64,000 nt of DNA from Delphinus delphis (GCF_949987515.2 NC_082694.2:70554080-70618079), one strand, 5' to 3'. Shown: positions 1-12,300, counted from the first letter of the stretch. Numbers and translations: made by a program. Notes: generated by a model not told the origin, from the letters alone.

Positions 1-265
1 GGAAGGAGTGATCTAGAGAGATAGAAGTTGGTAAGAGAGCGCAGTGCTTGACATGGAGATGTTAGATAATGTGCGGTAATTGGCAGTACGGTGTTCTAGG
101 ACGTGACTTGAAGCTGGTGACCCACGCAGAGTGGGGGAACGTTGTTGTAGGAGAGTTCAGGGAAGGCTACTACTGTATATGCTCCCTGAAGCTGCTGTAA
201 CAAATTACTGCAAAGTTGGTGGCTTAAAACAAATTTATTCTCTCACAGTTATGGACATCACAATT

Positions 266-569
266 CTATTTTATTTTAAATTTTATTTTATTGACATCTA
301 GTTGATTTACTATGTTGTGTTAATTTCTACTGTACAGCAAAGTGGTTCAGTTATACATATATATACACACACATTCTTTTTCATGTTATTTTCCATTGTG
401 GTTTATCACAGGATATTGAATATAGTTCCCTGTGCTATACAGTAGGACCTTGTTGTGTATCCATTCTGTATGTGATAGCTTGCATCGGCGAATCCCAAAC
501 TCCCAGCCCATCCCTCCCTCCCCCCCCTCCCCCTTGGCAACCACAAGTCTGTTCTCTCTGTCTGTGGAT
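266..569 (-). mobile_element. L1 LINE 3' UTR fragment
   Basis: Read on the minus strand this is the 3' end of a mammalian L1. The plus strand shows the A/T-rich tail side, then 'ttgacatctagttgattta', 'ctgtacagcaaagtggttca', the 'ccctgtgctatacagtagga' segment and a C-rich tract around 505-535. No open frame of interest. It interrupts an older repeat, so it inserted later than its host. Confidence 0.7.
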
Positions 570-637
570 ACCATAATTTGAAATCAAGATGTGAGCAGGG
601 CCATACTCCCTCTGGAGGCTCCAGGGAAGAATCCATT

Positions 638-1168
638 TATATTAGTCAGGGTTCTCCAGAGAAACAGAGTCAAAAGGGTTTACAATTATACAAGAAGTGA
701 TTATTATAAGGAATTGGCTCATGCAGCAGTGGAAGCTGACAAGCCTCAAGATCTGCAGGAAGAGTCAGAGAGCTGGAAACCCAGCAGAGCCAAGGATGTA
801 GTTCCAGTTTGAGTCTGAAGGCCTGAGAACCAGAACTGATAATGTAGTTCCCGTCTGAAGGCCTGTAGGCTTGAGACCCAGGAAGAGCAGATGTTTCAAT
901 TCAACTCCAAAAGCAGAAAATCCAGTATCCCAGTTCAAAGTCAGTCCGGCAGGAGGAATTCTCTTACTTGAGGGAGGGTCAGCCGCTTTATTCTGTTCAG
1001 GTCTTCAACTGATTGGATGAGGCCCACCCACATTAGGAAGACAAATCCGCTTTACTCGGTCTACCAATCTGTATGTTAATCTCATTCAAAAACACCCTCA
1101 CAGGAGCACTCACAGTAATGTTTGACCCACTATCCGGGCACGCTGTAGCACAGGTTAAGTTGGCACAC
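638..1168. repeat. Old interspersed repeat, family not assigned
   Basis: The block begins 'tattagtcagggttctccag' and ends near 'aattaaccatcacacc', both familiar from a dispersed mammalian repeat. It contains an internal near-duplication of a 'gtagttcc...gtctgaaggcctg' segment at about 797-866. The 73-codon frame at 591-812 crosses the edge of this repeat and has no sign of being a gene. Confidence 0.45.
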
Positions 1169-1515
1169 AGAATTAACCATCACACCGTTCTTTGCCTCTT
1201 CCACCTTTTGGTGACTGTTGGCATTCCTTGACCTGTGGCTGCCTCACTCCAGTCTCTGCCTCCTTGGTCACATTGCCTCTTCCTCTTCTCTCTCTTCTCT
1301 GTGTGTCTATCTTATAAGTACACATGTAATTGCATTTTGGGTCTACCCAGATAATCCAGGATAAACTCTTTGTCTCCAAATCCTTAACTCAATCACATAT
1401 TTTGCCATAGAAGGCAATATTTACTCTTTTGACATATAGGGCAATATTCTCAGATTCCAGAGATTAGGGTGTGGGCATATCTTTTGGGAGGTCCTCCATT
1501 CAATTGACCACAATA

Positions 1516-3029
1516 GTATATGGGAAAGGTCAACTCTGTGGATGTTGAAATCAACAAGAATTATGACAGTATATTGGACTCCACTGTAGAGGGATATTTA
1601 GGGTTTTGGTCTGATGACATGAAATTCAAAACGGGGGTTTTAAGGAAAAGGGGAGATAATCTGAGAATGGCAGTGAGGTTCTGGGAGGACATCTCCCCAC
1701 CTGGAGGTCCAGCTGTTTGAGGGGTATGAGAGAGAAAGCAGCTGCCACTGGAATGGCTGCAGAGGAAGCCAGGCCTTCAGGGAAAGCCAGGTTTCTATGT
1801 GAAAGTAACACTCGGAGAAGAGGATTCTCAGCCAGAGAAGGGATTTTGCTGATGGTAGACTATGAAGATAAGTTGAAGGATTTGAGAGTGGAGGATTAGT
1901 GAGAGATGGGGTCTTGTGAGACTATGTGCAGAGCCTTATGAGAATGAGAATCCAAGCGGGGAGTCTAGGATTTCTTATGAAACAGGCATAACCTATGATA
2001 AAGGTTGTGTTGGAATTAGCCCCAGATAGTCTCCTAGGCAGATCATGGTGCTGTCAATGTGAGTATTACTGGGAGAGGGTCTTGCTAGGCGTGAGCAGAG
2101 CTCTGGGCTCCCATCTTTACTCCTGTTAAGGTGGTATGAAACCTGGGGAGATGGCCCTGAAATTCTCTTGACCACAGCTAAACTGACTGCTTCGCTGACC
2201 AAGGCCTTCCCTCTGAAATTATGAATTTCTTAGGCCATCCAAGAGATAAAAGGAATAGGCTAGAGGTATCCTGACAGCATTTATCAGCATTTTCAGGAGG
2301 TTGAGTGAGATATTTTAAATATTGTTCTTTTCAGTGTTTGAATATTGCCCCTGTTCTGCTGTGGTATTGGATGCACTGTGTATTCTTAAACCCATTTACA
2401 GCTGCAGAAGTGCTGAGTTTGAAAGCAGAACATTTGAAATGGACCCAGCTGGTTAAAAAGATGGATACTTATCAAAGTATTGATGTATAGTTTATGAAAT
2501 AATAAGGTGTTTTTTTCAACTAGCCTGATTATTTTTAGAGCAAAGAGATGACAGGGAGATTTTCCATTGCAGAGAATGTGTGGCTTAACCGAAACCAAGC
2601 AGTTCTTCAAGTGAATGGTTTCCTCTGGCAGTCATCTTAGCCACAGCCCTTTCTCCAGTGTTACATCTTTTTTGATTATTACACGTGGCTGCCAGAGCTG
2701 AACTGGAGAATGTGTATCCAGCTTCCATGTGTAGAGAGGATTAGAGGAATCTGTATGGCCCAGCAGTGTGAATTGCTTGTCTGTTTCTACGTTAACACAG
2801 ATATATCAGTGATTATTGTCTGTATATCTAGGACATTCTGAGATCTACAGATACAGATTTATGGTAGAACTGTTTCTCTAAATACGCTTAATACACGTGT
2901 ATTGTATATTCATTACCTTTTATCTCCATTTAGTGGCTACAAAATGTCCAATTATGAAATTTTTGATTACCTATGATAAACCAGATATTGTGTTCCCTGG
3001 CATTCTTTCCTGAGCTGCTTTTCTTATTC
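1516..3029. other. No gene or clear repeat recognised
   Basis: No convincing exon, RNA gene or recent repeat was seen. Short open frames (60-74 codons) lack any recognisable motif and overlap one another on both strands. Confidence 0.4.
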
Positions 3030-3105
3030 TTTTTTTTTCAATTGAAGTATGGTTGATTTACAATATTATGTTAGTTTCAGGTGCACAACACACTGATTCA
3101 GTGAG
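3030..3105 (-). mobile_element. Short L1 3'-end fragment
   Basis: A poly-T run (3030-3038) is followed by 'attgaagtatggttgattta' and 'gtttcaggtgcacaacacac', which match the antisense of an L1 3' end seen in cetartiodactyl genomes. Heavily 5' truncated. Confidence 0.6.
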
Positions 3106-3203
3106 CTGTCTTTTCTTCTCTTGCTGCAACCTCTGAGCGTACCAGGTTTTAGATGACCCTCCCCAACCAACCCCCCCAACACTAGTAGATTTATGCAGTT
3201 CTT

Positions 3204-3503
3204 TTTTTTAACTTTATTTTTGTTTATTTTTAAAATATTTGTTTATTTAGTGATTTGGCTGTGCCAGGTCTTAATTGCAGCACATGGGATCTTTGTTGCC
3301 ACATGCGGGATCTTCATGGTAGCATGCAGGATCTTTAGTTGCTTCATGCGGAATCTTTAGTTGTGGCACATGGAATCTTTAGTTGCGGCACGTGGAATCT
3401 TTATTTGCGGCATGTGGGATCTAGTTCCCTAACCAGGGATCAAACCCAGGCCCCCTGCCTTGGTAGCATGGAGTCTTAACCGCTGGGCTACCAAGGAAGT
3501 CCC
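3204..3503 (-). mobile_element. tRNA-derived SINE (CHR-like), older copy
   Basis: Minus-strand SINE. The plus strand begins T/A-rich, then shows a degenerate series of units of the form 'gcatg(t/c)gggatcttt', and ends with the complement of the tRNA-like head ('ctaccaaggaagtccc'). It is flanked by the 10 bp duplication 'tgcagttctt' at 3194-3203 and 3851-3860. The right copy was displaced by the adjacent SINE insertion. Confidence 0.7.
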
Positions 3504-3510
3504 TCTGCAG

Positions 3511-3845
3511 GGTCTTAAAATAAATTTATTTATTTATTTTTACTTTTGGCTGCGTTGGGTCCTCATTGCTGCACGTGGGCTCCCTACAGTTGTGGCTAGT
3601 GGGGGCCACTCTTTGCCGCGGTGTGCAGGCTTCTCATTGGGTGGCCTCTCCCGTTGTAGAGCACGGGCTCCAGGCACTTGGGCTTCAGCAGTTGTGGCTC
3701 ATGGGCTCCATAGCGCAGGCTCAGTAGCTGTGGGGCACAGGCCCAGTCACTCCACGGCATGTGGGATCCTCCCGGACCAGGGCTCGTACCCATGTCCCCT
3801 GCATTGGCAGGTAGATTCTTAACCACTGTGCCACCAAGGAAGCCC
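3511..3845 (-). mobile_element. tRNA-derived SINE (CHR-type, long form)
   Basis: Minus-strand SINE with a (TTTA)-rich tail on the left, body 'ttttggctgcgttgggtcct', and head complement 'ccaccaaggaagccc'. The target duplication 'ccctctgcag' is at 3501-3510 and 3846-3855. It landed across the 3' junction of the previous SINE, so the two are nested and this one is younger. The 120-codon frames here on both strands are SINE frames. Confidence 0.85.
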
Positions 3846-4101
3846 CCCTCTGCAGTTCTTAATTCCAGCCGAGGCTTCTGGTCCAGGTTAAGACTCCTAT
3901 ATTCAGTGGTCCTATGGACATTTCCATCTTGAAGTCTCACTAGCTTTTCTGTCAACACATGGTTCTAATAATTTTTTCAGTCAATTTTCTTAGACTTCTA
4001 AGTAGGTAACTGTATTGCCTGTGGGAAACAGTAACAATCATTTTCCAGTAGTTATACCTTTTTTTTTTTTTTTAACCTTTTTGTTTTGGCAAGAACTTCT
4101 A

Positions 4102-4302
4102 GATCAGTGCTTCCCAAAATGGCTTGAAAAGAATCAGCTGGGCAGCTTGTTTAATATACAGAGTACCAGGTCTCTACCCTTGGGAATTTTAACTTAGTAG
4201 GTCTGGGTTGAGTTAGAGGAATCTGTTTTGTTTTGTTTCATTTTGAAACAAACACCCCAGGAATTTTTTAATCTTTGGACAGTTTTGGGAGACACTGTTT
4301 CA
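4102..4302. repeat. MER5-like hAT-type DNA transposon relic
   Basis: The block starts 'cagtgcttcccaaaatggct' and ends near 'ttttgggagacactg', with internal 'aatcagctgggcagcttg' and 'taacttagtaggtctggg'. This matches the general layout of small non-autonomous hAT elements of the MER5 group. Family call is from memory and the copy is diverged. Confidence 0.5.
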
Positions 4303-5039
4303 GAGCTAAGTAACAGTGGTGGTGGTCTTCGGTTCCTGGCTGTGGGGCATCTGTATCATGTGTGACGTTAATTGACTTCTGGCTCCGTTCCTGCCTTCAC
4401 CTGTGGCAGTGTTTGTGACAGCCTTTGGAGATAGCCGGTGCCCAGGTGTCATCATCCAGGGGGAAATTTCAGCCAGGCAAAGAGCTTTCTGCCCTGGTAA
4501 TCGTTCAGTAAACATTTCTAGTGCCTGTTCTGCTCCAGGCCCCAGAGAGTGCTGCTATACAAAGAAGCACTTTGGTGGGTCTTCTTGGTTTTCCAACCTT
4601 CATGCTCTCTCCAACCTCCAGCCTCCCTTTTGTGGGACTTTGGCTGCCTGTAAATCTTTTTCCATCGTACTCAAGTGCTCTGCTCCTTTTTGTCTTAGCT
4701 GACTAGACCCTTTGTTTACCCAGACCTGAAGTACTGGTCACACTTCTCCTTCCTCATTCTATCCTGCCATGCAATCTGTTGCTGCATTTGGCCAGAGAAC
4801 TATCTGTTCAATGTATTCTAGAAGCAGCTTCTAAATCAGAGATGATTTGTAACACACTGGGGTTTTATCTTATGGAGTAACATTTTGAAAGCGTCTTCAG
4901 TTTTGTCTTTGGACTTGGACTTTTATGTATGGCTTTAACTCACAGGCAGCACTATGACAGTATTGAACTATTTCCAGTTGCTTGTTCTACCACATTTTCT
5001 TACTTCTATGTCTCTGAATCTGTTGTTCTATCTCCCTTT
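4303..5039. other. No gene or clear repeat recognised
   Basis: A 99-codon frame at 4403-4702 (plus) has no recognisable domain and overlaps other open frames. I see no splice-supported exon. Confidence 0.35.
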
Positions 5040-5290
5040 GTCTCCTCTCCTCCCCATCCTCCCAAATTTCCCATGCCAACTTCTCTTCAGCCTCTGAGGT
5101 TCAGCTCAGCCATTGCCTCTTTTCCTGATCCCCAAGCTGATTTATATGTCTCTTCATGCTCTGCTATGGCACGCTGAATACCTCTTTTAAGGCACTTATC
5201 ATGCTATTATAGTTATCTGTTCATTTGTCTGTATATTCTATTATCTCATAATTCCTTAGTATGTTATTAGCCTATATACCCCTGTGTTTG
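5040..5290 (+). repeat. L2-like LINE 3' region
   Basis: The composition and phrases such as 'ttcagctcagccattgcctc' and 'ttaaggcacttatcatgcta' resemble the 3' part of an ancient L2 LINE in plus orientation. Diverged; boundaries approximate. Confidence 0.45.
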
Positions 5291-5369
5291 TTAAAGAACA
5301 TTATAAAGTTGGCATCTCCCACTAGTTCCAGTTTTTAAACTACTTTTGATCATGGGAATGTCTTCCTGA

Positions 5370-5740
5370 CTTGAAAAAGTGTGAGAGATTGATAATATTC
5401 AATTTTGGCAAGAGTGTGTAGAGAAGAGGACTCTAGAAGATTGTTGGTAGGAGTGTGAATTGATACAATATTTGAAAAATAAAATTTTAAATGCATATAA
5501 ACTTTAACTCAGCAATTCCCCATATAGGAATTCTCCCACAAAGACCCTTGCATCAAGTATATTAGGATTTTGGTATGAAGAGATGGCCAAAATCTCCAAC
5601 AGTAACAAAATGGCTAAATTTATTATGGTATATATACATACATACATATATATATATAATTATAACTGTGGAATTTTGTGTAGCAGTCAAAATAAGTGAA
5701 ATAGATTTATATGTTCAGATGTGGAAAGAGGTCCATAGTA
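5370..5740 (+). mobile_element. Old L1 ORF2 C-terminal/3' relic
   Basis: 'tggtaggagtgtgaattgat', 'actcagcaattccccatata' and 'aaaatggctaaatttattat' follow the sense order of the L1 ORF2 C-terminal region. The frame is broken. A (TA)-rich patch (5631-5660) follows. Confidence 0.55.
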
Positions 5741-6062
5741 TATACCCATTTTCCTCCCTCTTCAGGGGTAACCTCTATTTTGAATTTAGTACTCAATATT
5801 TCCATTCATACTGATATTTTCATGTTTTTTTATTACACATGTGTATGTGGCCATTAAAATATATAGCATTGGGCTTCCCTGGTGGCGCAGTGGTAGAGAG
5901 TCCGCCTGCTGATGCAGGGGACACGGGTTCATGCCCTGGTCCGGGAAGATCCCACATGCTGTGGAGAGGCTGGGCCCGTGAGCCATGGCCGCTGAGCCTG
6001 CGCGTCCGGCGCCTGTGCTCCGCAACGGGAGAGGCCACAACAGTGAGAGGCCCGCGTACCGC

Positions 6063-6096
<34 letters not shown>

Positions 6097-6530
6097 TAGC
6101 ATTGTTTCTCATATTTTTAAACTTTATCAAAATAGTGTCATATTACATATATCCTCTTGCAGCTTCCTTTGTTCACCTACATTGTTTGTAAAATGATCTC
6201 CATGTTGATATGGTTATTTTCAATGCCATATAAAATTCAATTCTATAAATATGCCACATTTTATTTATTCTCTTGTTGATTGACATTCAACTTGTTTCTA
6301 ATTTTCTACTTTTCCAAACAAAGCTTTAGTGGATTTTCTAGTACAGGTCATCTTGTGCAGCCTGCGGAATTTTTCTAGGGTAATTTTTAGGAGTGGAATT
6401 CCTTAGTCCAGAGGAGTGTGTATCTTTTACTAGATTTTACTAAATTGCTCTCCAAGGTGGCTTTACTACTTCACACTCCCACCAGCAGTGTATGAGCTTT
6501 ACCATGTATTCACATCTTCATTTGTAAGGA
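5741..6530 (-). mobile_element. Old L1-type relic interrupted by a SINE
   Basis: The segments on both sides of the SINE at 5871-6091 read continuously as antisense of an old L1 3' half: 'taggagtggaattccttagt' followed by 'cacactcccaccagcagtgt'. No intact coding frame. Confidence 0.5.
5871..6091 (+). mobile_element. Whale-type CHR SINE, copy 1
   Basis: Starts 'gggcttccctggtggcgcag'. The head carries a Pol III A box (TGGCGCAGTGG) and a B-box-like ggttcatgccc, then a tRNA-unrelated body and a poly-A run (6063-6080) plus (TA)n. The duplication 'atatatagcatt' flanks it (5859-5870 and 6092-6103). Open frames on both strands here (for example 86 codons at 5839-6099) belong to the SINE. Confidence 0.92.
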
Positions 6531-7255
6531 ATATGTTACTTTTAATTCTCTTACAGAGCAACAAAACTCTTAACAAATGTTTGAAGAAGATGGGAATATG
6601 AACTGCCAGTTAAACCTATTGAGAAAGGAAATTCTGTCCATGTCATCAAACTGATGTTTTAAAGGGCAGTCCAATTCTCAGTGCAGCATTTCCCCTGTTG
6701 TACATTCTGGTAAGAGTTCCAGCACAAAATGGGATGCCAGGCCAGGTTGATATCACAGCTCAGTTAGGAGCAAAGTCTGGCCTTGAACTTTGTTTTTGCC
6801 TGTACACATTCACAGCTTTTTCAGTTGTAACTTATTTATGCTTAATGTGGCAATTATCGGTAATTCAAGGGTACCCCTCCCACACCCAGGGTTGGTATGT
6901 GTGGAACCATAAATACTATATTGGCTGTCAGGGCACACCTAGCAGTGTCAGTCTGTTGATGTTGAATTCCAACAGATCTGTATTTGTTGGAATTTTTTTG
7001 TTTCTTTTTTTCCTGAAAAGGAGGCTGAAACGATTTGCTGCTCAAAAACTAAGTTACTGCTGTTCTTTACATAACTCCAGCCTCAGCTATCATTGAACCA
7101 TTTGAGATAACGGTGGTTCCTTTTTTGTGGGTCAAGAGCTTGTAATTTATAAGCATGTTTCAGAAGCCATATGTGAACTGATTACTTTTTATTCTACCTA
7201 GCCATATTCTCATAACTGTCAGAGAGCTCATACTCTCAAATCTTGGAAGAGTAAT
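6531..7255. other. No gene or clear repeat recognised
   Basis: A 132-codon plus-strand frame at 6698-7096 covers most of this stretch. It has no recognisable domain, a poly-T-encoded low-complexity run near its C-terminal third, and no good splice context. I regard it as chance. Confidence 0.35.
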
Positions 7256-7270
7256 AAAAATTACATGGAC

Positions 7271-7479
7271 GGGCTTCCCTGGTGGAGCAGTGGTTGAGAG
7301 TCCACCTGCCGATGCAGGGGACACGGGTTCGTGCCCCGGTCCGGGAAGATCCCACATGCCGCGGAGCGGCTGGGCCCGTGAGCCATGGCCGCTGAGCCTG
7401 CGCGTCCGGAGCCTGTGCTCCGCAACGGGAGAGGCCACAGCAGTGAGAGGCCCGCGTACCGAAAAAAAAAAAAAAAAAA
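7271..7479 (+). mobile_element. Whale-type CHR SINE, copy 2
   Basis: Nearly full length, with head 'gggcttccctggtggagcag', a B-box-like segment and an 18-base poly-A tail at 7462-7479. Target duplication 'aaaaattacatgga' at 7256-7269 and about 7475-7488. The duplication is exact over 14 bases, which suggests a fairly recent insertion. Confidence 0.93.
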
Positions 7480-7679
7480 TTACATGGATTACATTTCTCT
7501 CATACATTAATCAGTCAAAATTATAGCTTTACAAATTAAGTTCAACTGGAGCTTAGCAACTGTAAATTTTTTACTTTCTAAAGCAGTTATTCTGAATCCT
7601 TTAAAAAATAATATATCATAAGGGATATTATGAATTTTCAAAATATATTTTAAATAAACTTTAATAAACAAAAAAGAAC

Positions 7680-10600
7680 TGGGAATTCCATTTCAGGGTG
7701 ATGGTCTGAGGACATGCTATCACCTTTCCATCTTGCCTCAGATACTTAGAAATGATAGATTAGGATTTTAAAAATAATTTGCAAGTACACTAGAGGGGAA
7801 AAAAAGAAGGAAAACCCACAGCAGCTCCCAGATGTGCAGAACCCCCATGAAAAGTGTATGGGATCAGTTTACAAAAGAAAACCTTGTTTCAAAACAAGGG
7901 CAGGAAACTATTGCTTCTCAGGATAGGAGTAGCATCTAGAATGTTCCTGCTTGGAAAGTTGATATGAGCAGCTGAGAGGGGCTCAGGGCAAGTGACAGAG
8001 TGACTCTGGTACTATAGCCTGGTGATGCAGGTGTCGCCGGCAGATGTAGTGTACATAGGACCTTAGGTTGGAGAGGCAGGGCTGGGGTCCAGGTGCTTGG
8101 TGAATTCCAGGAGAATAGGGGTCCCATGTTCATAAGACTAACTACAAAGCTTTTCCATGAGGTGTCACCTTCTGTCCCTCCTTCATTCTCACTGAAAACA
8201 AGTCCTACTTCTCCCCTCCAGGTAAGCAGTGCACACAGATAGTGTAGACTGTCTCAACAGAGAGCCTTAACTACAAAGATGAGCACTTCATTAAAAATCA
8301 CTAAAAACTATCATGCAAAGGAGATAACAGAGTTTATTTTGGACATAGAATTCATAGAATAAGCAGAACTAGATTTAAAAATATGTACAGTTGAACTCTT
8401 GGAGAGATATGAGCAGTTATTTTATCTACCAAAAATTAAGTATTGATACTGGAAATTATCAATTTCCAGTATCAAAAATAAGTATTGATACTGGAAATTA
8501 AAATTTTGATTGTCAAAATAAGAAATTCATTAATTGGGCTGATTAACTGTGTCTGTAGCTTAAGAGCAGATTTGTGAGCTGGATACTGGAGCAGAGAATT
8601 GTTCCTAAGCACATCACAGAAGGATACAGTAATAGAAAAAAAAATTAAGACATGGAAGTTAGATTGAGGAATGCCATCTAATACGAACTCCAGAAAGAGG
8701 CTGAAGAGAATGCAGGGAAATGATATTTAGAGAAGCAGTAGATCCAGTTTCAAGATGGTTGACCAAACACATACTCCCTCTTACCTTTTCTGCACCAAAC
8801 CCATAGAAATGATAAAGAATTAATTTGATTAATAAATTCCCTTTCAAGATTGAAAAGAAAAGGAATATTCCTGACCTGAAGCAATAAAACATCTTTAAGT
8901 GAAGGAGTTATACATTAAAGGAGAAGTTGCAGAAAGGAACTGCTTACACTGCCTGTTTGAGGCCATCACTACTGCCAGGACCCTGAAGCTCTCTGCTGAT
9001 TTTGTCAGAACAGGTTCAGCATGCAGCCTCTGGCCAGGATGCCACTATTCGCTAAGATGGCAAGTGAGCAGTCCCATGGGAGATGTTTACACGGCCATGA
9101 AAACCCAGAGGAAGCTTAGCACAGTGAAATATAAACAGCAGAACTACACCCTGTGGGGTAGAACAGTCAGAAAGAAACTTTAAAAATAGGTCAATCTAAT
9201 TTTCTTAGAGGACCAGGGATAGACTTTCATGATTAATACAAGAAGTGGAAGTTATGAAACTATAAATAATGAAAATGAAAAACGTAGTTGTCAAACAAAC
9301 TCACCGGATGGGCTGCATTGCAAACTGGATATAGCTAAAGAACAGATTATTGAGCTGAAAGATCAGGGCAAGAGATTCTCCCAAAACTCAGCATCAAGAG
9401 GTAAGAGAGTATCCTTTAAAAAAAAAAAAAAAAAGAGAGTATGAAACAAAGATTGAAGCATTTAGATTCATGTAGAAGTTCCAACATTTATCTAGTAGGA
9501 GTTGCAAGTGAAGAAAATTGACAAGAGACAATGTTTGAAGAAATAATGTATGAAAAATTTCCAAAACTTAAAAAATATGAGCCCTTAGGTAGAAGGCCTA
9601 CTAACTGAAGGAGAATACATTTTAAAAAGAACCAGCATAGTCAGCACCTGCATACATCCTAGTGATAATGATGAAGAGAAATTCCTAGGTGACAGTAGAG
9701 AGAAAAGACTGATGGTCTACAAAAGAATAAGAATCCAGATGACATTAGACTTTATCACTGGTTTTGAGAAACAACAGCAGAATGTCTTCAAGGTGCTGAG
9801 AGAAAATAAATTTGAACTTAAAATTCTATTCTCACCCAAACTATCTTTCAACAGCAAGGACACTACAATAACATTTTCATAATTTAAGGACTTTGAAAGA
9901 CCTTTGCTGAAAGAACTATTTAAAGATACACTGCAGTAAGAAAAAAAAATGAACCAAGAAGGTAGTAATGGGATTTAAGAAAAAAAAGGAAGCAGAGAAA
10001 TCAAAAACAATATTGAATATAAATAAATATTGGTTATAGAATATATGACGATTTTTAGTAAGTTGTAACTTAAATCAACAAAAATAGCAACATGGAATTT
10101 GTGGTTGGGGGAGTGATAAAGGGAATTAAAAGCACACTAAAGATTTCAGGAGGAGGATAATAAAATGTAATTAATTCTAACTTGTAAGAAACTATAATTT
10201 TAAATATGCATTAAAAACTTAAGGGTAACCACTTGAAGAATTAGATATAAAATATAAACCTTAAAACTATTAGAAGAAAAAATGTAGCAGAAATAACCTT
10301 GACCAATCCAATAGAAGACAGGAAAAGAGAAAAAGAGAAAATCATGGTAAAATAGAAAACACAAAATAAGTTGCTAGGAATACATTTAAGCATACGTAAC
10401 AGTAGTTAAAGTAAATGAAAGTGAATTAAACTCACCTACTAAAATGATAAAAACTCTCAGATTTATCAAAATGACAAAAACCACATGCTCTTTCAGAGAA
10501 GATACACAATTGATAATAAAGGGATGAAAAAGGTAGTATAAAATATTAGTATGAGACAAAACAAGGCAAACAACATTGGAACGGACATAGGTGGGGAATT

Positions 10601-12300
10601 TAAAATGCTAAAAAGTATAATTTGTAAGAGTTGGTATCAGTTATAAGCCTGTTTGTCCTGCTCTTGATAACACTGCATGTTTAAGTATGTATATATGTGT
10701 ATAAATTTATACATTTACAAATTACTGCCGAGGCTTTCTAAATGGTATTCCTGATTCTGCCCTTGTTACCTTCAGTTTATTCTAAGTATAGCAGCCAGAA
10801 TGATCCTGTTAAAAATGAGATCCTTGCTTGCTCAATACACTCCAATAGCTTCCCATCTTGTTCAGGGTAAAGGTAGACTAAGCTAATTGTAGCCTCCCAT
10901 CCCCAGTGACAAACATGCATGTAGGATGAAATATAACAAAACTGAAATGCAGAATTGAACTTGAATAAAAGAGAAATTCCTGGCTATCAAAAATTAAACC
11001 CCAAATTGGTGTCCCCAGGATTTATCAGATGGGATACTGGATTTAGGCCAGTGGTTGGGGTTAGTGCCTCCATGGAGTAGGAAATGTAACTTGGGTCCAC
11101 TCAAGATGAGTAGAACTGGTATTTTTGTAAAAGCTGGAATTTGAGAAGGGCTGCCTCCTTGTGAAAGAGGGGCTAAAAATATTCCAGTGGCCCAGAGATA
11201 GTACAAATAGGACTCCCATACAAAAAAAGAGTCTCTGCTAAAGGTGAGCTTATCATCAAATATTGCAAACTCAATTATAAAACAATCTACTATGAGGGAG
11301 AATCAGCAAACACAACAAACAGTAGCTTTAGTATGCCAAGGACTTCAGAAAATGGTACACTTTAAAAATTAAAGGAGTAAGTCTAGGAATAGTGACATTT
11401 CAAAAAGGAACAAGTCAAGATGAAAAAGGAACAAATTGAATTTCTACAAATAAAAAATAATAAGGTTAAGCTCAATAGAGGGGTTAAATAGCAGATTACA
11501 GACAGCTACAGCAAAAATTAGGGAATGGAAAATAAGTCTGAGGAAATTAACCAGGATACAGAATATTGAACACAGATATAGGGAAATGGAAAATGTGACA
11601 GGCAATTGAAGGATTTGAAGGATAGAATGAAAAGGTCTACCTAGAATTCCATACCTATCTAATCTAAGAGCAAAGAAGGAATATATATTTTCAGAAAAAG
11701 TCTCAGTGGGTTTGTCACCAATAGACCATTGCTAAAGAAACTAACAAAGGATATGTTTTGGGGAAAAAATGAATTGAAGCAATAAGGAAGAAATGGAACA
11801 TAAGAAGGAATGGTGCACAGCAGAATTGGCAAATGTGAGTAAATTTAAGCACTATATGTAAATAATAATGACTAATAATTTTATTGGTCTTAAAATAAGA
11901 TGCAGCTAAAGTACTAATTAACTATGACATTAATATAGTTGGGGCATGGTTAGAGTTAAAGGATTTGAAGTTACAGGATGAGAGTACAGATACTGTTTAA
12001 GACGGTGGTAAAATGTTCACATTAAATGAGTTAGAGGAGGTTCCTGACTTCTCTTGGGGATTTAATAGGCTTATGTTTCTGTTTGAATCTATGAGTTCTC
12101 ATCACAAGGAAAAAATATTTTTTTCTTTTTCTTTTATTTTGTATCTATATGAGGTGATGAACGTTCACTAAACTTAACTGTGGTAATCAGTTCATAATGT
12201 ATGTAAGTCAAATCATTATGCTGTACATCTTAAATTTATACAGTACTGTATGTCTATTATATTTCAGTAAGAAAAAAGAAAAAAAAAGACATACCAAGCC
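7680..12300 (+). repeat. Mosaic of old L1/HAL1-like relics with an L2 piece
   Basis: AT-rich, A-rich on the plus strand, with phrases typical of old HAL1/L1 sense strand: 'acttaaaattctattctcac', 'aagacctttgctgaaagaac' and, in what looks like another copy, 'accattgctaaagaaactaa'. An L2-like piece lies at about 10740-10880. Around 12120-12290 the text resembles an L1 3' end with an A-rich tail. All frames are short and broken. Individual element limits cannot be fixed by eye. Confidence 0.5.
8443..8499. repeat. 15 bp motif in direct-inverted-direct arrangement
   Basis: 'ttgatactggaaatt' occurs at 8443-8457, its exact reverse complement at 8461-8475, and again in direct orientation at 8485-8499. 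The first two copies form a perfect 15 bp hairpin with a 3-base loop ('atc'). Confidence 0.9.

Larger units (their letters stand above)
181..1515. repeat. Old interspersed repeat split by two later insertions
   Basis: Three separated blocks (about 181-255, 570-637 and 1169-1515) read like successive parts of one common mammalian interspersed repeat. The first block has a run beginning gctgctgtaacaaatta and a 'ggcttaaaac' stretch. The second has 'gcagggccatactccctctg'. The third has 'gataatccaggata' and a tail ending near 'gaccacaatag'. An L1 3' fragment (about 266-569) and another old repeat (about 638-1168) sit between the blocks. I recognise the pattern but cannot assign the family name safely. 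Block boundaries are approximate. Confidence 0.5.

Noticed and set aside
3460..3958. Two 120-codon overlapping frames on opposite strands
   Set aside because: Both lie largely in a SINE; the same peptides recur at other SINE copies.
6698..7096. A 132-codon plus-strand frame
   Set aside because: No domain, no splice support, and a poly-T low-complexity part.
7271..7345. tRNA-like A and B box sequence
   Set aside because: It is the head of a SINE, present at many sites; no cloverleaf of a functional tRNA gene was seen.
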